From Intestinibacter bartlettii (GTDB lineage Bacteria; Bacillota; Clostridia; Peptostreptococcales; Peptostreptococcaceae): a stretch of DNA of 64,000 nt. Under the pieces are notes generated by a model. It was not told where the DNA came from. It saw only the letters and a program-made list of their open reading frames with translations, and searched no databases. Of this stretch, positions 7,120 through 17,600 are shown piece after piece. Within the stretch, counting starts at the first letter, position 1. Each line of letters starts with the position of its first letter. The DNA is taken from the NCBI RefSeq assembly GCF_000154445.1, contig NZ_DS499565.1; one strand, written 5' to 3'. The position numbers and the translations under genes are program-made.

Positions 7120-8520
7120 TTATTTATAAATAATTTTTACGTCTTTTTGATTTATGTTTTCTGTTTTTGAAATTTCAATATTTATACTGTATTTATTTTT
7201 TAATTTTTTTATACAGTCCTTGTATTTATCAAGCATTTCATTGTAAATATATGGTTTTAATTCCATTAAAATATTATTATAATTTGTATGTTCTTTAACT
7301 CTCATAATTTCCTTTTCTAAGTCGTCTAAGATGTAATTAATAGATTTTTGACTAAAATCACTCTTACAAGTCTCACACGCCCTTAAATAATAAGAATCTA
7401 TGGAGTCCTTTTCTCGTCTTCTTGCAATCTCAACAAGTCCTAATCTAGTTATACCTAAGACCTCGGATTTTCTTTTATCGCTTTTTAATGCTTCTTCTAG
7501 TTTTTTAATTAAATTTTCTTTGTATTTTTTCTTGTGTAAATCTATAAAGTCTACGATTATAATTCCACCTATATCCCTAATCTTTAATTGTCTTGCAATT
7601 TCTTCACAAGCTTCTAGATTAGTTTTATACATAGTTTCTTCTCTAGATAGACTACCCGTGAATTTACCTGTATTTACGTCGATTACTGTCAAGGCTTCAG
7701 TTTTTTCTATTATTAAATAGCCACCACTTTTAAGCCATACTTTTTTGCTCAAAGCTTTTTCTATTTCTTTTGATACCTTGTATAAATCAAATACATCTTT
7801 ATTTTCTTCTAAAACTAGTTTTTGTATATAGTCTTTATTTATATTACTTAATATACTTTTTATTTCATCGTATTTAGTTTTATCATTAATAACAATTTTA
7901 TCTATATCTTCGTTAATATTATCTTTGATATATTTTGTATCTAAATCCAATTCTCTGTAAAGTAGTTTTGGTCCTATACCTAATTTAAATTGTTTTAATA
8001 TCTCTTGATGTCTTTTTATTAATAAATCAAAGTCTTCTTTTAGTTTATCTATATCACAATTTACAGCTTCTGTTCTTATTATTATACCTAGTTTTTCTTT
8101 ATTGAATGATTTTACTATTTTTTTTAGTCTAAATCTCTCTTTTTCTTCTAGTATTTTATTTGATATTGTAATTCTGTCATTAGATGGTATTAATACTAAG
8201 TATCTCCCGCTTAAACTTATCTCTTGTGTAAGCTTTGGAGCCTTAGTCCCAACGCCTTCTTTATTAATCTGAACAAGAACTTCCATACCATTTTTTATGT
8301 TGTCGGAAGACTTTATTGGTAAATATGCCATTTTTTCAAAACCAATATCTACAAAGGCTGCCTCTATTCCAGGCTTTATGTTTTTAACTATTCCTCTGTA
8401 TATATTTGATTTTGTTTTTTTATGTATATTATCTTCAATTAATAATTCTACAAGCTTATTACCTTTTATAACAGCAGTTTGTGTAGATGAAACTAAAGAC
8501 TGCACTATAATTTGTTTCAT
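7120..8520 (-). CDS. rng: Ribonuclease E/G family endoribonuclease
   Basis: This 466-aa protein is an RNase G-type enzyme. It has the S1-like domain (residues about 35-115, with GIVKNIKPGIEAAFVDIG), an RNase-H-like part, the catalytic motif TVIDVNTGKFTG (D281) and the second metal-binding aspartate in GGIIIVDFIDL. Near 410 it has CETC in place of the usual CPxCxG zinc-link, so the dimer interface may be weakened. There is no long C-terminal degradosome arm. It starts with ATG at 8520, with no clear ribosome site, nine bases after the preceding gene, so it may depend on translation of that gene. The link to bL21 next door is common in Clostridia. Confidence 0.9.
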   Translation of the reverse strand: MKQIIVQSLVSSTQTAVIKGNKLVELLIEDNIHKKTKSNIYRGIVKNIKPGIEAAFVDIGFEKMAYLPIKSSDNIKNGMEVLVQINKEGVGTKAPKLTQEISLSGRYLVLIPSNDRITISNKILEEKERFRLKKIVKSFNKEKLGIIIRTEAVNCDIDKLKEDFDLLIKRHQEILKQFKLGIGPKLLYRELDLDTKYIKDNINEDIDKIVINDKTKYDEIKSILSNINKDYIQKLVLEENKDVFDLYKVSKEIEKALSKKVWLKSGGYLIIEKTEALTVIDVNTGKFTGSLSREETMYKTNLEACEEIARQLKIRDIGGIIIVDFIDLHKKKYKENLIKKLEEALKSDKRKSEVLGITRLGLVEIARRREKDSIDSYYLRACETCKSDFSQKSINYILDDLEKEIMRVKEHTNYNNILMELKPYIYNEMLDKYKDCIKKLKNKYSINIEISKTENINQKDVKIIYK

Positions 8521-8528
8521 ATTAAAAA

Positions 8529-9236
8529 TTAAAGTGGAGTCACTAATTGACCATCTTCCACCTTATATAAGTCACGTCTTAAAACACCAACTTCTCTTGG
8601 GTCCATATCTAAATTAAGCATATCTAATATTTGAGGTATTAAAATATTTATATTTAAGTTTGCTTTAGAACCAGTAGCTATAGTAGATACAAATGTAACT
8701 CTATTATCGTCTAGACTAACTAAATCAAAGTTTCTTATCATAGGTCTTATATCAACTTCTACTTTTTTGCCTTTTTTATTTTTCTTAGTTATTATTATTT
8801 CTTTGCTTTTTACAAAGTTTAATACTCTTGATTTAACAAATTCTTTGCTTAAAGGAACTTCTAAATCTATATTGAAGATATATTCTCCATAAACTATTAT
8901 TGAAGATAGTGATGGAGTTTTTGGATCTATTTCCTGTCCTTTTACAAATTTTATTCCATCTGGTAATTGTTCATTTATTCTTTCTAAGAACTCTTTTACT
9001 TCGATGTCATCTTCAATCTCGATGTCTACATATTCTCCTTGACTCTCTACTCCTAAAGCTAATGCATTACCATAACTCATTTTAGGATGAGGATTAAATC
9101 CTTCAGAATAGCTTAAGTTTATTTTTGCTCTTCTGAAAGCTCTTTGTAGTAATCTTTGTAAATCAAGATGAGATATAAATATCATCTCATCTTCTTTTTT
9201 GTACTTAACTCTTATTAGTTTACTCATACTTAACAT
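8529..9236 (-). CDS. TIGR03936/DUF2344 radical-SAM partner protein
   Basis: The 235-aa protein begins RVKYKKEDEMIFISHLDLQRLLQRAFRRA and contains SYSEGFNPHPKMSYGNALALGVES, the signature of the DUF2344 (TIGR03936) family. In several phyla this domain is fused to the C-terminus of the radical-SAM protein encoded here just upstream. The start codon at 9236 lies inside the last codons of that gene, so the two are translationally coupled; an alternative ATG at 9227 is possible because GGAAAGGGG is only two bases from the first ATG. Function is not established. The H/N/P-rich motif suggests nucleic acid or nucleotide binding. Confidence 0.85.
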   Translation of the reverse strand: MLSMSKLIRVKYKKEDEMIFISHLDLQRLLQRAFRRAKINLSYSEGFNPHPKMSYGNALALGVESQGEYVDIEIEDDIEVKEFLERINEQLPDGIKFVKGQEIDPKTPSLSSIIVYGEYIFNIDLEVPLSKEFVKSRVLNFVKSKEIIITKKNKKGKKVEVDIRPMIRNFDLVSLDDNRVTFVSTIATGSKANLNINILIPQILDMLNLDMDPREVGVLRRDLYKVEDGQLVTPL

Positions 9237-11074
9237 AACCCCTTTCCAATTTCATGTGCATTTATTCCACAACCATTACATTTGTGTCTGCAATCTACAG
9301 TTATTTTTTCAGATTTAGCTATTTCATTTTCCCTAACTAAGAATTTCTTGCTAACGCCAACGTCTATATGGTCCCAAGGGAATACTTCGTCATAAGATCT
9401 TTCTCTATTAGCATAAAATGCTATATCTAAATTATTTTTCTCCATAGCTTCTTTATATATATCTAGTTTGAAATGTTCACTCCATCCATCGAATTTAGCT
9501 CCCATTTTGTACGCATCTAATAGAACTTTACCTAATCTTCTGTCTCCTCTTGCAAATACTGCTTCCATTAAACTTGTTTTTGAATCATGGTAGTTGTATT
9601 TTATATCTTTATTTTTAAGCGCTTTTACTAAATAACGTTGTTTATCTAAAACTTCTTCTGTTGTGTCTTGACCATGCCATTGGAATGGTGTAAATGGTTT
9701 TGGTACAAATGTCGATGTACTTACTGTAACTGAGAATTTCTTTTTAAGTTTTCCATTGTGTACAGTTCTATAAGTATCTATAACATCATATGCTAAGTCT
9801 CTTATTCCATCTAAGTCGTCATATCTTTCAGTTGGAAGACCTATCATGAAGTATAATTTAACACTATTCCATCCCATTTCAAATGCTTTTTTAGTTGTAT
9901 TTTTAAGGTCATCTTCTGTTACACCTTTATTTATAACGTCTCTAAGTCTTTGAGTTCCTGCCTCTGGTGCAAAAGTAAGACCTGATTTTCTAACTTGTTG
10001 TATTTTTTCTGCTATTTCCATAGAGAAGTTGTCAAGTCTAAGTGATGGTAAAGATATACCGATATTTTCTGGTGTAAATTCATCAACTAAGAAATCTGTT
10101 AACTCTGGTAAATGAGTGTAGTCACTTGTACTTAGTGATGATAATGATATTTCATCATATCCTGTATTATCAACTAATTCTCTTACTGATTTAGTTAATG
10201 TATCTAGGTTTTTCTCTCTTATTGGTCTGTATATCATACCCGCTTGGCAGAATCTACATCCTCTTGTACATCCTCTGAATAATTCTAATACGACTCTGTC
10301 GTGAACTATTTCTATGTAAGGTACTATTAATTTTTCTGGATAGTATACTTCATCCATGTTTTTTATTATTCTTTTACGAACTTTTTCGTTTACGCCTTCT
10401 CTGTTTGGCTTAACACTTTTTACTGTTTGATCTTCGTTGTATTCTACATCGTAGAAACTTGGAACATAAACACCTTCTATTTTAGCTACTCTAGCTAAGA
10501 AGTCTTCTCTTGTAGTTTTGTTTTTCTTCCATTCCTTATATTCAGCTATAACTTCTAGGTTTAATTCTTCACCTTCACCTAGCACTGCTATATCTATAAA
10601 ATCTGCAAGTGGTTCGCAGTTGTATGCACATGAACCTCCAACCATTATGAATGGATCGTCTAACTCTCTATCTTCTCTTTTTAGAGGTATTCCCGCTAAA
10701 TCCATCATATTTAATATATTTGAATATGAAAGTTCATATTGAAGAGTAAATGTAACAAAATCAAAGTTTCTTATTGATTCTCTAGACTCTAATGCGAATA
10801 GAGGTATGTTGTTTTCTCTCATTATTTCTTCCATATCTAATGCTGGGGCGTAAACTCTTTCACAGAATACATCTTCGTCTCTATTTATTACTCTGTAAAG
10901 TATTTGACTACCTAAATGACTCATCCCCACTTCATATAAGTCAGGGAAACAGTGAGCATATCTTATTAAATTTTCGTTTGTAGTATCTTTATGTATTGAA
11001 TTTATTTCATTTCCAAGATATCTAGCTGGTTTTTCTACTTTTTTAAGTATCTTTTTAAAATTGTGTTTATCCAT
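9230..11074 (-). CDS. TIGR03960-type B12-binding-like radical SAM protein
   Basis: The 614-aa protein has a B12-binding-like N-terminal region (about 35-200, with RYAHCFPDLYEVGMSHLG), the radical-SAM cluster motif CTRGCRFC at C269/C273/C276, the TIM-barrel SAM motifs (SLSTSDY, SLPSLRLDNF, FAPEAGTQRLRDVINKG, KLYFMIGLPTE), and a Cys-rich C-terminus (CRHKCNGCG) that may hold a second cluster. It is conserved in anaerobes and cyanobacteria, always with DUF2344. Neighbourhood with RNase G and bL21 suggests RNA or ribosome modification; the product is unknown to me. ATG at 11074 follows GGAGG by about 12 bases. Confidence 0.9.
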   Translation of the reverse strand: MDKHNFKKILKKVEKPARYLGNEINSIHKDTTNENLIRYAHCFPDLYEVGMSHLGSQILYRVINRDEDVFCERVYAPALDMEEIMRENNIPLFALESRESIRNFDFVTFTLQYELSYSNILNMMDLAGIPLKREDRELDDPFIMVGGSCAYNCEPLADFIDIAVLGEGEELNLEVIAEYKEWKKNKTTREDFLARVAKIEGVYVPSFYDVEYNEDQTVKSVKPNREGVNEKVRKRIIKNMDEVYYPEKLIVPYIEIVHDRVVLELFRGCTRGCRFCQAGMIYRPIREKNLDTLTKSVRELVDNTGYDEISLSSLSTSDYTHLPELTDFLVDEFTPENIGISLPSLRLDNFSMEIAEKIQQVRKSGLTFAPEAGTQRLRDVINKGVTEDDLKNTTKKAFEMGWNSVKLYFMIGLPTERYDDLDGIRDLAYDVIDTYRTVHNGKLKKKFSVTVSTSTFVPKPFTPFQWHGQDTTEEVLDKQRYLVKALKNKDIKYNYHDSKTSLMEAVFARGDRRLGKVLLDAYKMGAKFDGWSEHFKLDIYKEAMEKNNLDIAFYANRERSYDEVFPWDHIDVGVSKKFLVRENEIAKSEKITVDCRHKCNGCGINAHEIGKGLC

Positions 11075-11565
11075 CTATTACTTAATCCTCCATATTTTCT
11101 ATTTATTGAAATAAATTATTTTTCTTGATTATATAAAAACTCTTTATTTAACAGAATTTTATATGCTTATAAAAAATAACATGACTTTTATTATACACTA
11201 TAAAATATTATGTTCAAAGTCTTTTATTAATAAACAAGACAATTGATTATTAGTAAAATCATTTATTTTAAATTAATATAAAATTTTATATTATATTTAT
11301 AACCAAATTAAGTCATTTATATTTAATAATCTCTAAAATTTGTATATTTATCTTTATATTATTATTATAACCCATTTCCTTTCTAAATTTAATTTTAAAA
11401 AATCTTTATTCTAAATACCCTTAAAAATGTTTTATTAAGCATTTATTTGCTATAAAGAAATCTTTATTCTAAAGACCCTTAAAGATGTAGATTTCTTTGA
11501 AACACATATACGGAAATTATACTTATCCACAATCTATAAATGAATATAATTTCCTATGTGTTATA
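11075..11565. other. Gene-free AT-rich region with short repeats and hairpins
   Basis: About 490 bases hold no supported gene. The left part is featureless AT-rich DNA. The right part holds two near-copies of AAATCTTTATTCTAAA followed by ACCCTTAAA (from 11400 and 11459), a perfect 10-bp inverted repeat AAAGAAATCT (11454-11463) / AGATTTCTTT (11489-11498), and an imperfect inverted repeat ACACATA...GAAATTAT / ATAATTTC...ATGTGT (11501-11562). Related species carry mgsA (methylglyoxal synthase) near here as I recall; it is not present in this interval. Confidence 0.5.
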
Positions 11566-11606
11566 AAAAAATCTATGGAAATATAAATTTTATCTCCATA
11601 GATTTA
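11566..11606 (-). terminator. Terminator after rodA
   Basis: Stem AAATCTATGGA / TCCATAGATTT with a 15-base AT-rich loop, 16 bases after the rodA stop, followed by T-rich sequence (TTTTATAAC) on the minus strand. It ends the shape/division gene block. Confidence 0.8.
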
Positions 11607-11622
11607 TTATTTTTTATATTTA

Positions 11623-12735
11623 TTAGAAATTAATTTTCTTACGTCTCATACCAACATTCAAGACTATTCCTATAATCGCAAGTGAGGTCATTACCGCACT
11701 CCCACCATAACTTATAAATGATAAAGTTACCCCTGTTACAGGAATTAACCCCATTGTCATACCTATATTTTGTATAATCTGGTAGGAGAACATGCAGACG
11801 ACTCCAATTACTATAAAGGATCCGTATACATCCTTAGATTCCCTTGCAATTTTTATCATTCTAAGAAGGAACATAGCATATAAAACAACTAATACTGTTC
11901 CACCAACTACTCCAAGTTCTTCAACGACTACTGCAAATATAAAGTCACTATCTTGTATAGGTAAGAAGTCTTCTTGGTTTTGTGTCCCATTATATAGTCC
12001 TTTTCCTGTCATACCGCCTGAACCTATGGCTATTATCGATTGCATAAGCTGATAGTTTCCATCTATAGATGTATCTTCTGGATTCATAAATCCTAAGATT
12101 CTATTTTTTTGGTATTGAGACATACACATATAGGCAATAGGTAGTAATACTAAAGCTATCACCCCTGCTCTTATAAGTATTTTTCTATTTATTCCAGCAG
12201 AGAATATCATACCAAATACTATACAACAGAATATAATAGCTCCCCCTAAGTCAGGCTCAACTATTATAAGTCCTATAACTGGCACTGCATATATTACAAC
12301 ATCAAAAATTTCTTTTAGGGTATTTAATTTACCTCTATGATTTTCTATAATTTTAGCATAACTAAGTATAAAGGTTATTTTTACAACCTCAATTACTTGC
12401 AAGTCTAGTATACCTAGATTGAAAGTTGATTTTGCTCCACCTCTATCACTACCAAATATTAAAACTAATGCTAAAAGTGCTATACTCACTGCATAAAGCT
12501 CTTTATAGTGTTTACCCATAGCGTTATAGTCAATCATTAAAATAAATATTACAATAACCGTTCCTATTCCAAATGCTAAAGTTTGTACTATTAATCTTTT
12601 ATATTGACCTGTTTGGTTAGCATGTGTTGCACTACTTAATATAACCAAACCATAAGCAAATATAGCAAGTACAATTAAAATTAATTTCCAGTCAATTTTC
12701 TTTATAAGTTTTAATGTATTCTTGTAATCTATCAA
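11623..12735 (-). CDS. rodA: RodA, peptidoglycan glycosyltransferase of the elongasome
   Basis: RodA polymerises lipid II in lateral wall growth with a class B PBP. The 370-aa SEDS protein has about ten membrane spans and family motifs: LATHANQ-region, GGAKSTFNLG, VEPDLGGAIIF with the catalytic-type aspartate, and near the end PVTGVTLSFISYGGSAVMTSL. TTG at 12735 is the start, five bases after GGTG; no in-frame ATG fits better. It follows minCDE and lies in the same block as mreBCD and its likely partner PBP2, so the genes probably act as one complex. FtsW and SpoVE are relatives, but context favours RodA. Confidence 0.93.
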   Translation of the reverse strand: MIDYKNTLKLIKKIDWKLILIVLAIFAYGLVILSSATHANQTGQYKRLIVQTLAFGIGTVIVIFILMIDYNAMGKHYKELYAVSIALLALVLIFGSDRGGAKSTFNLGILDLQVIEVVKITFILSYAKIIENHRGKLNTLKEIFDVVIYAVPVIGLIIVEPDLGGAIIFCCIVFGMIFSAGINRKILIRAGVIALVLLPIAYMCMSQYQKNRILGFMNPEDTSIDGNYQLMQSIIAIGSGGMTGKGLYNGTQNQEDFLPIQDSDFIFAVVVEELGVVGGTVLVVLYAMFLLRMIKIARESKDVYGSFIVIGVVCMFSYQIIQNIGMTMGLIPVTGVTLSFISYGGSAVMTSLAIIGIVLNVGMRRKKINF

Positions 12736-12786
12736 TTCTTCACCATCTTTCTAAGATACTATCAGAAGTTAATTTTTAATTTTAAA

Positions 12787-12810
12787 GGGATATACTTAGA
12801 TGTATATCCC
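12787..12810 (-). terminator. Hairpin between minE and rodA
   Basis: A perfect 9-bp stem GGGATATAC / GTATATCCC with a 6-base loop, 11 bases after the minE stop; on the minus strand it is followed by TTTAAAATTAAAA. Likely a partial terminator that sets a lower level for rodA. Confidence 0.6.
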
Positions 12811-12821
12811 CATTAAAAAAT

Positions 12822-13106
12822 TTAAATTTTTCTTTCTTTTATATTTTTAAGTGGTATATTTGCAACTAAGGCTGATACTGGTTTATCATCTGTTTCGCTT
12901 CTTGTCTTAGACATTTTTATTTCTAAACCGTCTTCATCTATTTCTGCATAGCTAGATATAACCTTTAATATATCATCTTTTATAGCTTCTAATAGCTGTG
13001 GAGAACAATCTATTCTATCATGTACTAATACTAATTTTAATCTTTCCTTTGCCACATTCTTGCTCGTATTTGAATTATTATTGAATGGCCTAAAAAAATC
13101 GAACAT
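12822..13106 (-). CDS. minE: MinE, topological specificity factor for division
   Basis: MinE displaces MinD from the membrane and drives Min oscillation. The 94-aa protein has the amphipathic N-terminus (MFDFFRPF), the MinD-binding part (SKNVAKERLKLVLVHDR) and the beta-rich C-terminal dimer domain (LLEAIKDDILKVISSYAEI). Having MinE and no DivIVA beside MinCD is typical of Clostridia, unlike Bacillus. AGGAGG precedes ATG at 13106. It follows minD by 13 bases. Confidence 0.96.
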   Translation of the reverse strand: MFDFFRPFNNNSNTSKNVAKERLKLVLVHDRIDCSPQLLEAIKDDILKVISSYAEIDEDGLEIKMSKTRSETDDKPVSALVANIPLKNIKERKI

Positions 13107-13119
13107 AATATCCTCCTAT

Positions 13120-13917
13120 CTATTTGGTTGCTCCAAACATCTTTTTAAGTTTGCTAAAAAATCCATCTTGAGTTTGAAGTTCCATTATAGGAACATCGTG
13201 CCCCAATATTCTTCTAGCTATATTCTTATAGGCTTTTCCAGCTAAAGATCTTTCATCTAAAATAGCTGGCTCACCTTTATTTGTAGATATTATTATACTT
13301 TCATCATCTGGAACCATGCCAATTAAATCTATCGCCAATATTTCCACTATATCTTGTTTATCCATCATATCGCCACGTTTGACCATATCTTGTCTTATTC
13401 TGTTTATTATAAGTTGAATATTGCTTATTTCATTTGCTTCTAATAAACCGATTATTCTATCTGCATCCCTTACTGCTGAGACTTCTGGATTAGTTACTAC
13501 TATAGCCCTATCTGCACCAGCTACTGCATTTTTAAATCCTTGTTCAATTCCCGCAGGACAGTCTATAATTATATAGTCGAAAGATTCTTTTAGCTTTTCA
13601 CATAAATCTTCCATTTGGTGTTCCGAAACAGCATTTTTATCTCTAGTTTGAGCTGCTGGTAGTAAGTATAAATTTTCAAATCTTTTATCTTTAATTAAAG
13701 CTTGCTTTAATTTACAAGTACCTTCAACAACGTCTACTATATCATATACTATTCTATTTTCAAGACCCATAACCACATCAAGGTTTCTAAGTCCTATATC
13801 AGCATCTACCACAACTGTTTTTTTATTTTCAAAACTTAATGCTGTTCCTAAGTTTGCAACTGTAGTTGTTTTACCAACTCCACCCTTGCCTGATGTTATA
13901 ACTATAACTTCACTCAT
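13120..13917 (-). CDS. minD: MinD, septum-site ATPase
   Basis: MinD is the membrane ATPase that carries MinC and is released by MinE. The 265-aa protein has the deviant Walker A SGKGGVGKTT (signature K11, K16), DADIGLRNLDVVMGLENR, and IIDCPAGIE as switch II. The C-terminus (DGFFSKLKKMFGATK) forms the amphipathic membrane-targeting helix. GGGGG precedes ATG at 13917, four bases after minC. Confidence 0.97.
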   Translation of the reverse strand: MSEVIVITSGKGGVGKTTTVANLGTALSFENKKTVVVDADIGLRNLDVVMGLENRIVYDIVDVVEGTCKLKQALIKDKRFENLYLLPAAQTRDKNAVSEHQMEDLCEKLKESFDYIIIDCPAGIEQGFKNAVAGADRAIVVTNPEVSAVRDADRIIGLLEANEISNIQLIINRIRQDMVKRGDMMDKQDIVEILAIDLIGMVPDDESIIISTNKGEPAILDERSLAGKAYKNIARRILGHDVPIMELQTQDGFFSKLKKMFGATK

Positions 13918-13921
13918 CTTA

Positions 13922-14626
13922 CTACCCCCTATAGATTTCCTTCTTTTTTATATTTTTAGGTAAGTAACTCTCTATTACTATTCGTCCTTCACTTACAAAG
14001 GCTATCTCTGGGCTGATTTCTTTAATTTCTTGGTTACTTTCATCATCATCGGGCGCCTCAGCTATATTATCGGCAATTTGTAAAACCTTAGGGCACAAAC
14101 AGTTTCCAACTATATATGCTCTGTCATTTCCATTAGCACCTGCATGTACAAATCCTTCGATTTTACCCATGACTGTTATATTTCCCGCTGCTATTGCTCT
14201 AGCTCCAGCACTTATATTACCCATAATAACTATATCCCTTATTGAAGTTAATTGTGAGCCTGGGTTCATATCTTTCATAACGACGATATCTCCGTCATAT
14301 ACTATATTTTCACCAGACCTTAAGCTCTCTACATATTTAGTATCAAATAATCCTAATTGCTTTTTTTCTTCATCTTCCGTAAATTCTATATCGAATTTAG
14401 ATGTAAGTTCTTCTTTTATCATTATTATTTGAATATCACTTAGATAATCACAATTAATTTCACAGATTTTGGCTCCATTAAAAAATCCTACATATTCCTC
14501 TAACCTGTTAATTATTGAGTCTTTAACAACATCAAAAGGAGCTACTTTTTTTATATTTATAATTATACCTTTTTTATTGCCTTTAAATTCAATAATTTCA
14601 CCGCTAGAAACTTTCTTTAAAGACAT
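13922..14626 (-). CDS. minC: MinC, FtsZ polymerisation inhibitor
   Basis: MinC blocks Z-ring formation away from midcell. The 234-aa protein has a divergent N-terminal domain (about 1-105) and the conserved right-handed beta-helix C-terminal domain: GDIVVMKDMNPGSQL, DIVIMGNISAGARAIAAGNITVMG and GFVHAGANGND. The C-terminal tail is longer and more acidic than in enteric MinC (EAPDDDESNQEIKE). GGAGG precedes ATG at 14626. First gene of minCDE, directly after the PBP gene. Confidence 0.95.
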   Translation of the reverse strand: MSLKKVSSGEIIEFKGNKKGIIINIKKVAPFDVVKDSIINRLEEYVGFFNGAKICEINCDYLSDIQIIMIKEELTSKFDIEFTEDEEKKQLGLFDTKYVESLRSGENIVYDGDIVVMKDMNPGSQLTSIRDIVIMGNISAGARAIAAGNITVMGKIEGFVHAGANGNDRAYIVGNCLCPKVLQIADNIAEAPDDDESNQEIKEISPEIAFVSEGRIVIESYLPKNIKKKEIYRG

Positions 14627-14689
14627 AACAACCTCCAGAGTGATATCAATTTATTTACTATATTCTTCATAAATACATCAATCACCTTT

Positions 14690-17600
14690 TTATTTTTTTA
14701 TTTGAACATTAAAATTTAGTTTATTGTCACTTCCTGTAGCACTACTGTTGTCATTATTTATTGAGTCAGAATTATTTTTGTCAGTGCTATTATTATCTTT
14801 ATCTGTATTTTTAGTGTCTGTTTTGTTATCTGAATTACTATCGCTATTTTTAGAGCCTACCATATAATATCCTATTACGTCTTTTATAGGTAAGAAAGCA
14901 TAAGTACTTGTAGTCCCTTGAGGAACGACTGCAGCTACTGCTATTTCTGGGTCATCTGCTGGAGCAAATGCTACTGCCCAAGCGAAGTCACCATAAGTTT
15001 CTTTATATTTATCTATAGTTTCGTCTGTAATAGTTGGTTTTACTTTCTTTATAGCTCTTCTTAAATATGCTGCATTTATTTTATCTGTATCTGCTAGTTT
15101 TTCATCAACACCGTCTTTTAATTCTTTTTCTAATTCTGCTCTTGTCTCTTCATCTAAATCGTCACTTTTTAATTGTTCTTTTATTTCTTTTATTTTATTT
15201 TTAGTCAACTCAGCTTCTCTATTTTTTCTTAGCTGTTGATAAACTTTTAGAACTTCATCTTTTTTTACACCATAACTAGATAGATGTTTCATTAAGTATT
15301 CGTATTCATTAGCTGTAGGTATTTTATCATTTCTCTCTGCAGTACCACTCTTTGCCGCAACTGCAACAGGGAAGTTTGTAAAGTATTTCTTTGCAGTACC
15401 TTCAGTTGTAACTAATTTCATACCTTTTATTAATTCTTTTAAGTTGTCACTATCTTTAAAATCAATTTTTTTAGATACTACTTTACTTTCATAAGTTGTA
15501 TCATAATCACTATTTACAACTTTTTTAGTTAATGTCAAGTCTGTCAAATATCCACCATTTGCAATAGCCATTACATATCTAACTACTTGTGATGGAGTAT
15601 ATGCATTTTCCCCCTGACCTATTGATAAGTTTAAGTTATCTGATGTCGTCCATCTAGCGAATTTTAAATATGTGAATAATATAGAATCTGATAGAGTTTC
15701 TATTCTATCTTCTTTTACATTTAATTCTTTAAGTCTAGACATTACCTCGCCTCTTCCAGGACAAGGAGTTTCGTCTACCCAGCTTACTATTTCATCAATT
15801 CTTTCTGTCATTTCTTCATCGTCATTTTCATCGATATCAGTAAAACTGTCTATTATATTTAAATTCAAATATGACCTAAGTGATATTTTAGTTGAATTTA
15901 TTTTATCTTCTTCACTTGGTACTTTTCCTGCGACTTCTGTTATTTCATCTTCTAAACCTGTATTTTCATTTAAACCAAATAATTTTGCGTACTCAAGTAT
16001 TTTCTCTGAATCCATTTTTATATTTGGGTCACTTCCTGATTTTAACCAGTTTGTACCTGTCCCAACTATACCAAAGTAAACGTTACAAGACTCTTGTATA
16101 GCTTTATAAAGGTTTACGCTACCATGGTTACTTCTAGATTTATTCCAAACTGCATCGGCAAAGGTCTGTCCATTTATATTAATAACCCCAGGGTCATTTA
16201 TAGTATAATTTGGGTCTAAACCATTTTCTAATGCTGCCATACCAGTTATCATTTTAAATGTAGAACCTGGTTGGAATACACCTTGAGTTACTAAGTTTAA
16301 AAGAGGACTTGCCGCTAATGTATCATTTGGATTTTCTGGTTGTAATTTTTCGTAGTCTTTTGATGAAATACCTGTTACAAATAAGTTTGGATCATAATCT
16401 GGATAACTTGCAGATGCTAAAACTTCTCCAGTTTTTATGTCTACGGCTATAATAGCTGCAGTTTTTGCATTTTTTGCACCACCACTTGTAGATACATCTC
16501 CATATTCACTTTTATAAATTCCACCATTGTTTGCAACTTGTAATGTTTTTTCAAGACCTTGTTCAGCTACTTTTTGTAAATCCATATCTAGTGTTAAATA
16601 AACTGTATCTCCAGATACCGGTTCTTTAACTTCTAGTTCATCTGTTACCTTACCTGTAGCATTTACTTTTACCTTTTTATATCCATCTATACCTTTTAGG
16701 TTATCTTCTTGAGTAGATTCAATTCCTGTAAGCCCAACTATATCATCGGATTTATAAGATTTTTCTTTATTATTTAGATAATTATCTAATTGTTGAGATG
16801 GTATTTTACCGACATATCCAAGTACATGTGATGCTAGAGCTCCATGTGGATAATATCTAATAGGTTCGTTAGATATAGATATACCTGATAAATTTACAGC
16901 ATTTTCTTCTACAAAAGATACTGTTTCTTCTGATACATTTGAAGCTAATGTAATTGGATAATATGTTCTATATCCTTGAGATTTTATCAAGTTTCTAACT
17001 ATTAATATTTTTCTTGCATCTTGATCACTTAAACTATCATCTATACCATAATATTGTCTTATTTTTTTAAATGCAACTTTTGCACTATCTGTATTTTTAA
17101 CTTCTAGTTTTGTTCCATCATCTAATTTTTTTACAAAACTCTCTAGCCAGTCATTTTTGTTTTTTATTTCTGTAAACTCAAAGTTTGTAACTAATATTGG
17201 TGGGTAATAACCTTTACTATTTAATTTTTTTTGAAGTTCACCACGATTCAGATTTCTATCTGATTCTTTTAGCGTTCCATCTTCAATAAGACTATCTACT
17301 AAATAATAAAATGTTTCCTTTGCATTTAGATTTGATGGAATGTTATTCTTCTCTTTGTAATCACTTACATTTTTATCGTATGTATAAGAAAAATTTCCAT
17401 TCTCATCTATAACAATAGGGAAATTATCTTCATACTCCTCACCATTTTCTATTAGTTTGTTCATTATTTTTAAAGCGATACTATTTGCATCATTGTCTTT
17501 AGATGTAAGTTGGTCACTTGATACTTGAACAACAAAAGAGTTTGTATTTCCCGCTAAAAGTCTACCATATCTATCTCTGATTTCCCCTCTAGCAGCTTTT

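Noticed and set aside
15672..16101. Plus-strand open frames within the PBP2 gene
   Set aside because: They are antisense to a clear gene with all its motifs; codon use and composition match shadow frames.
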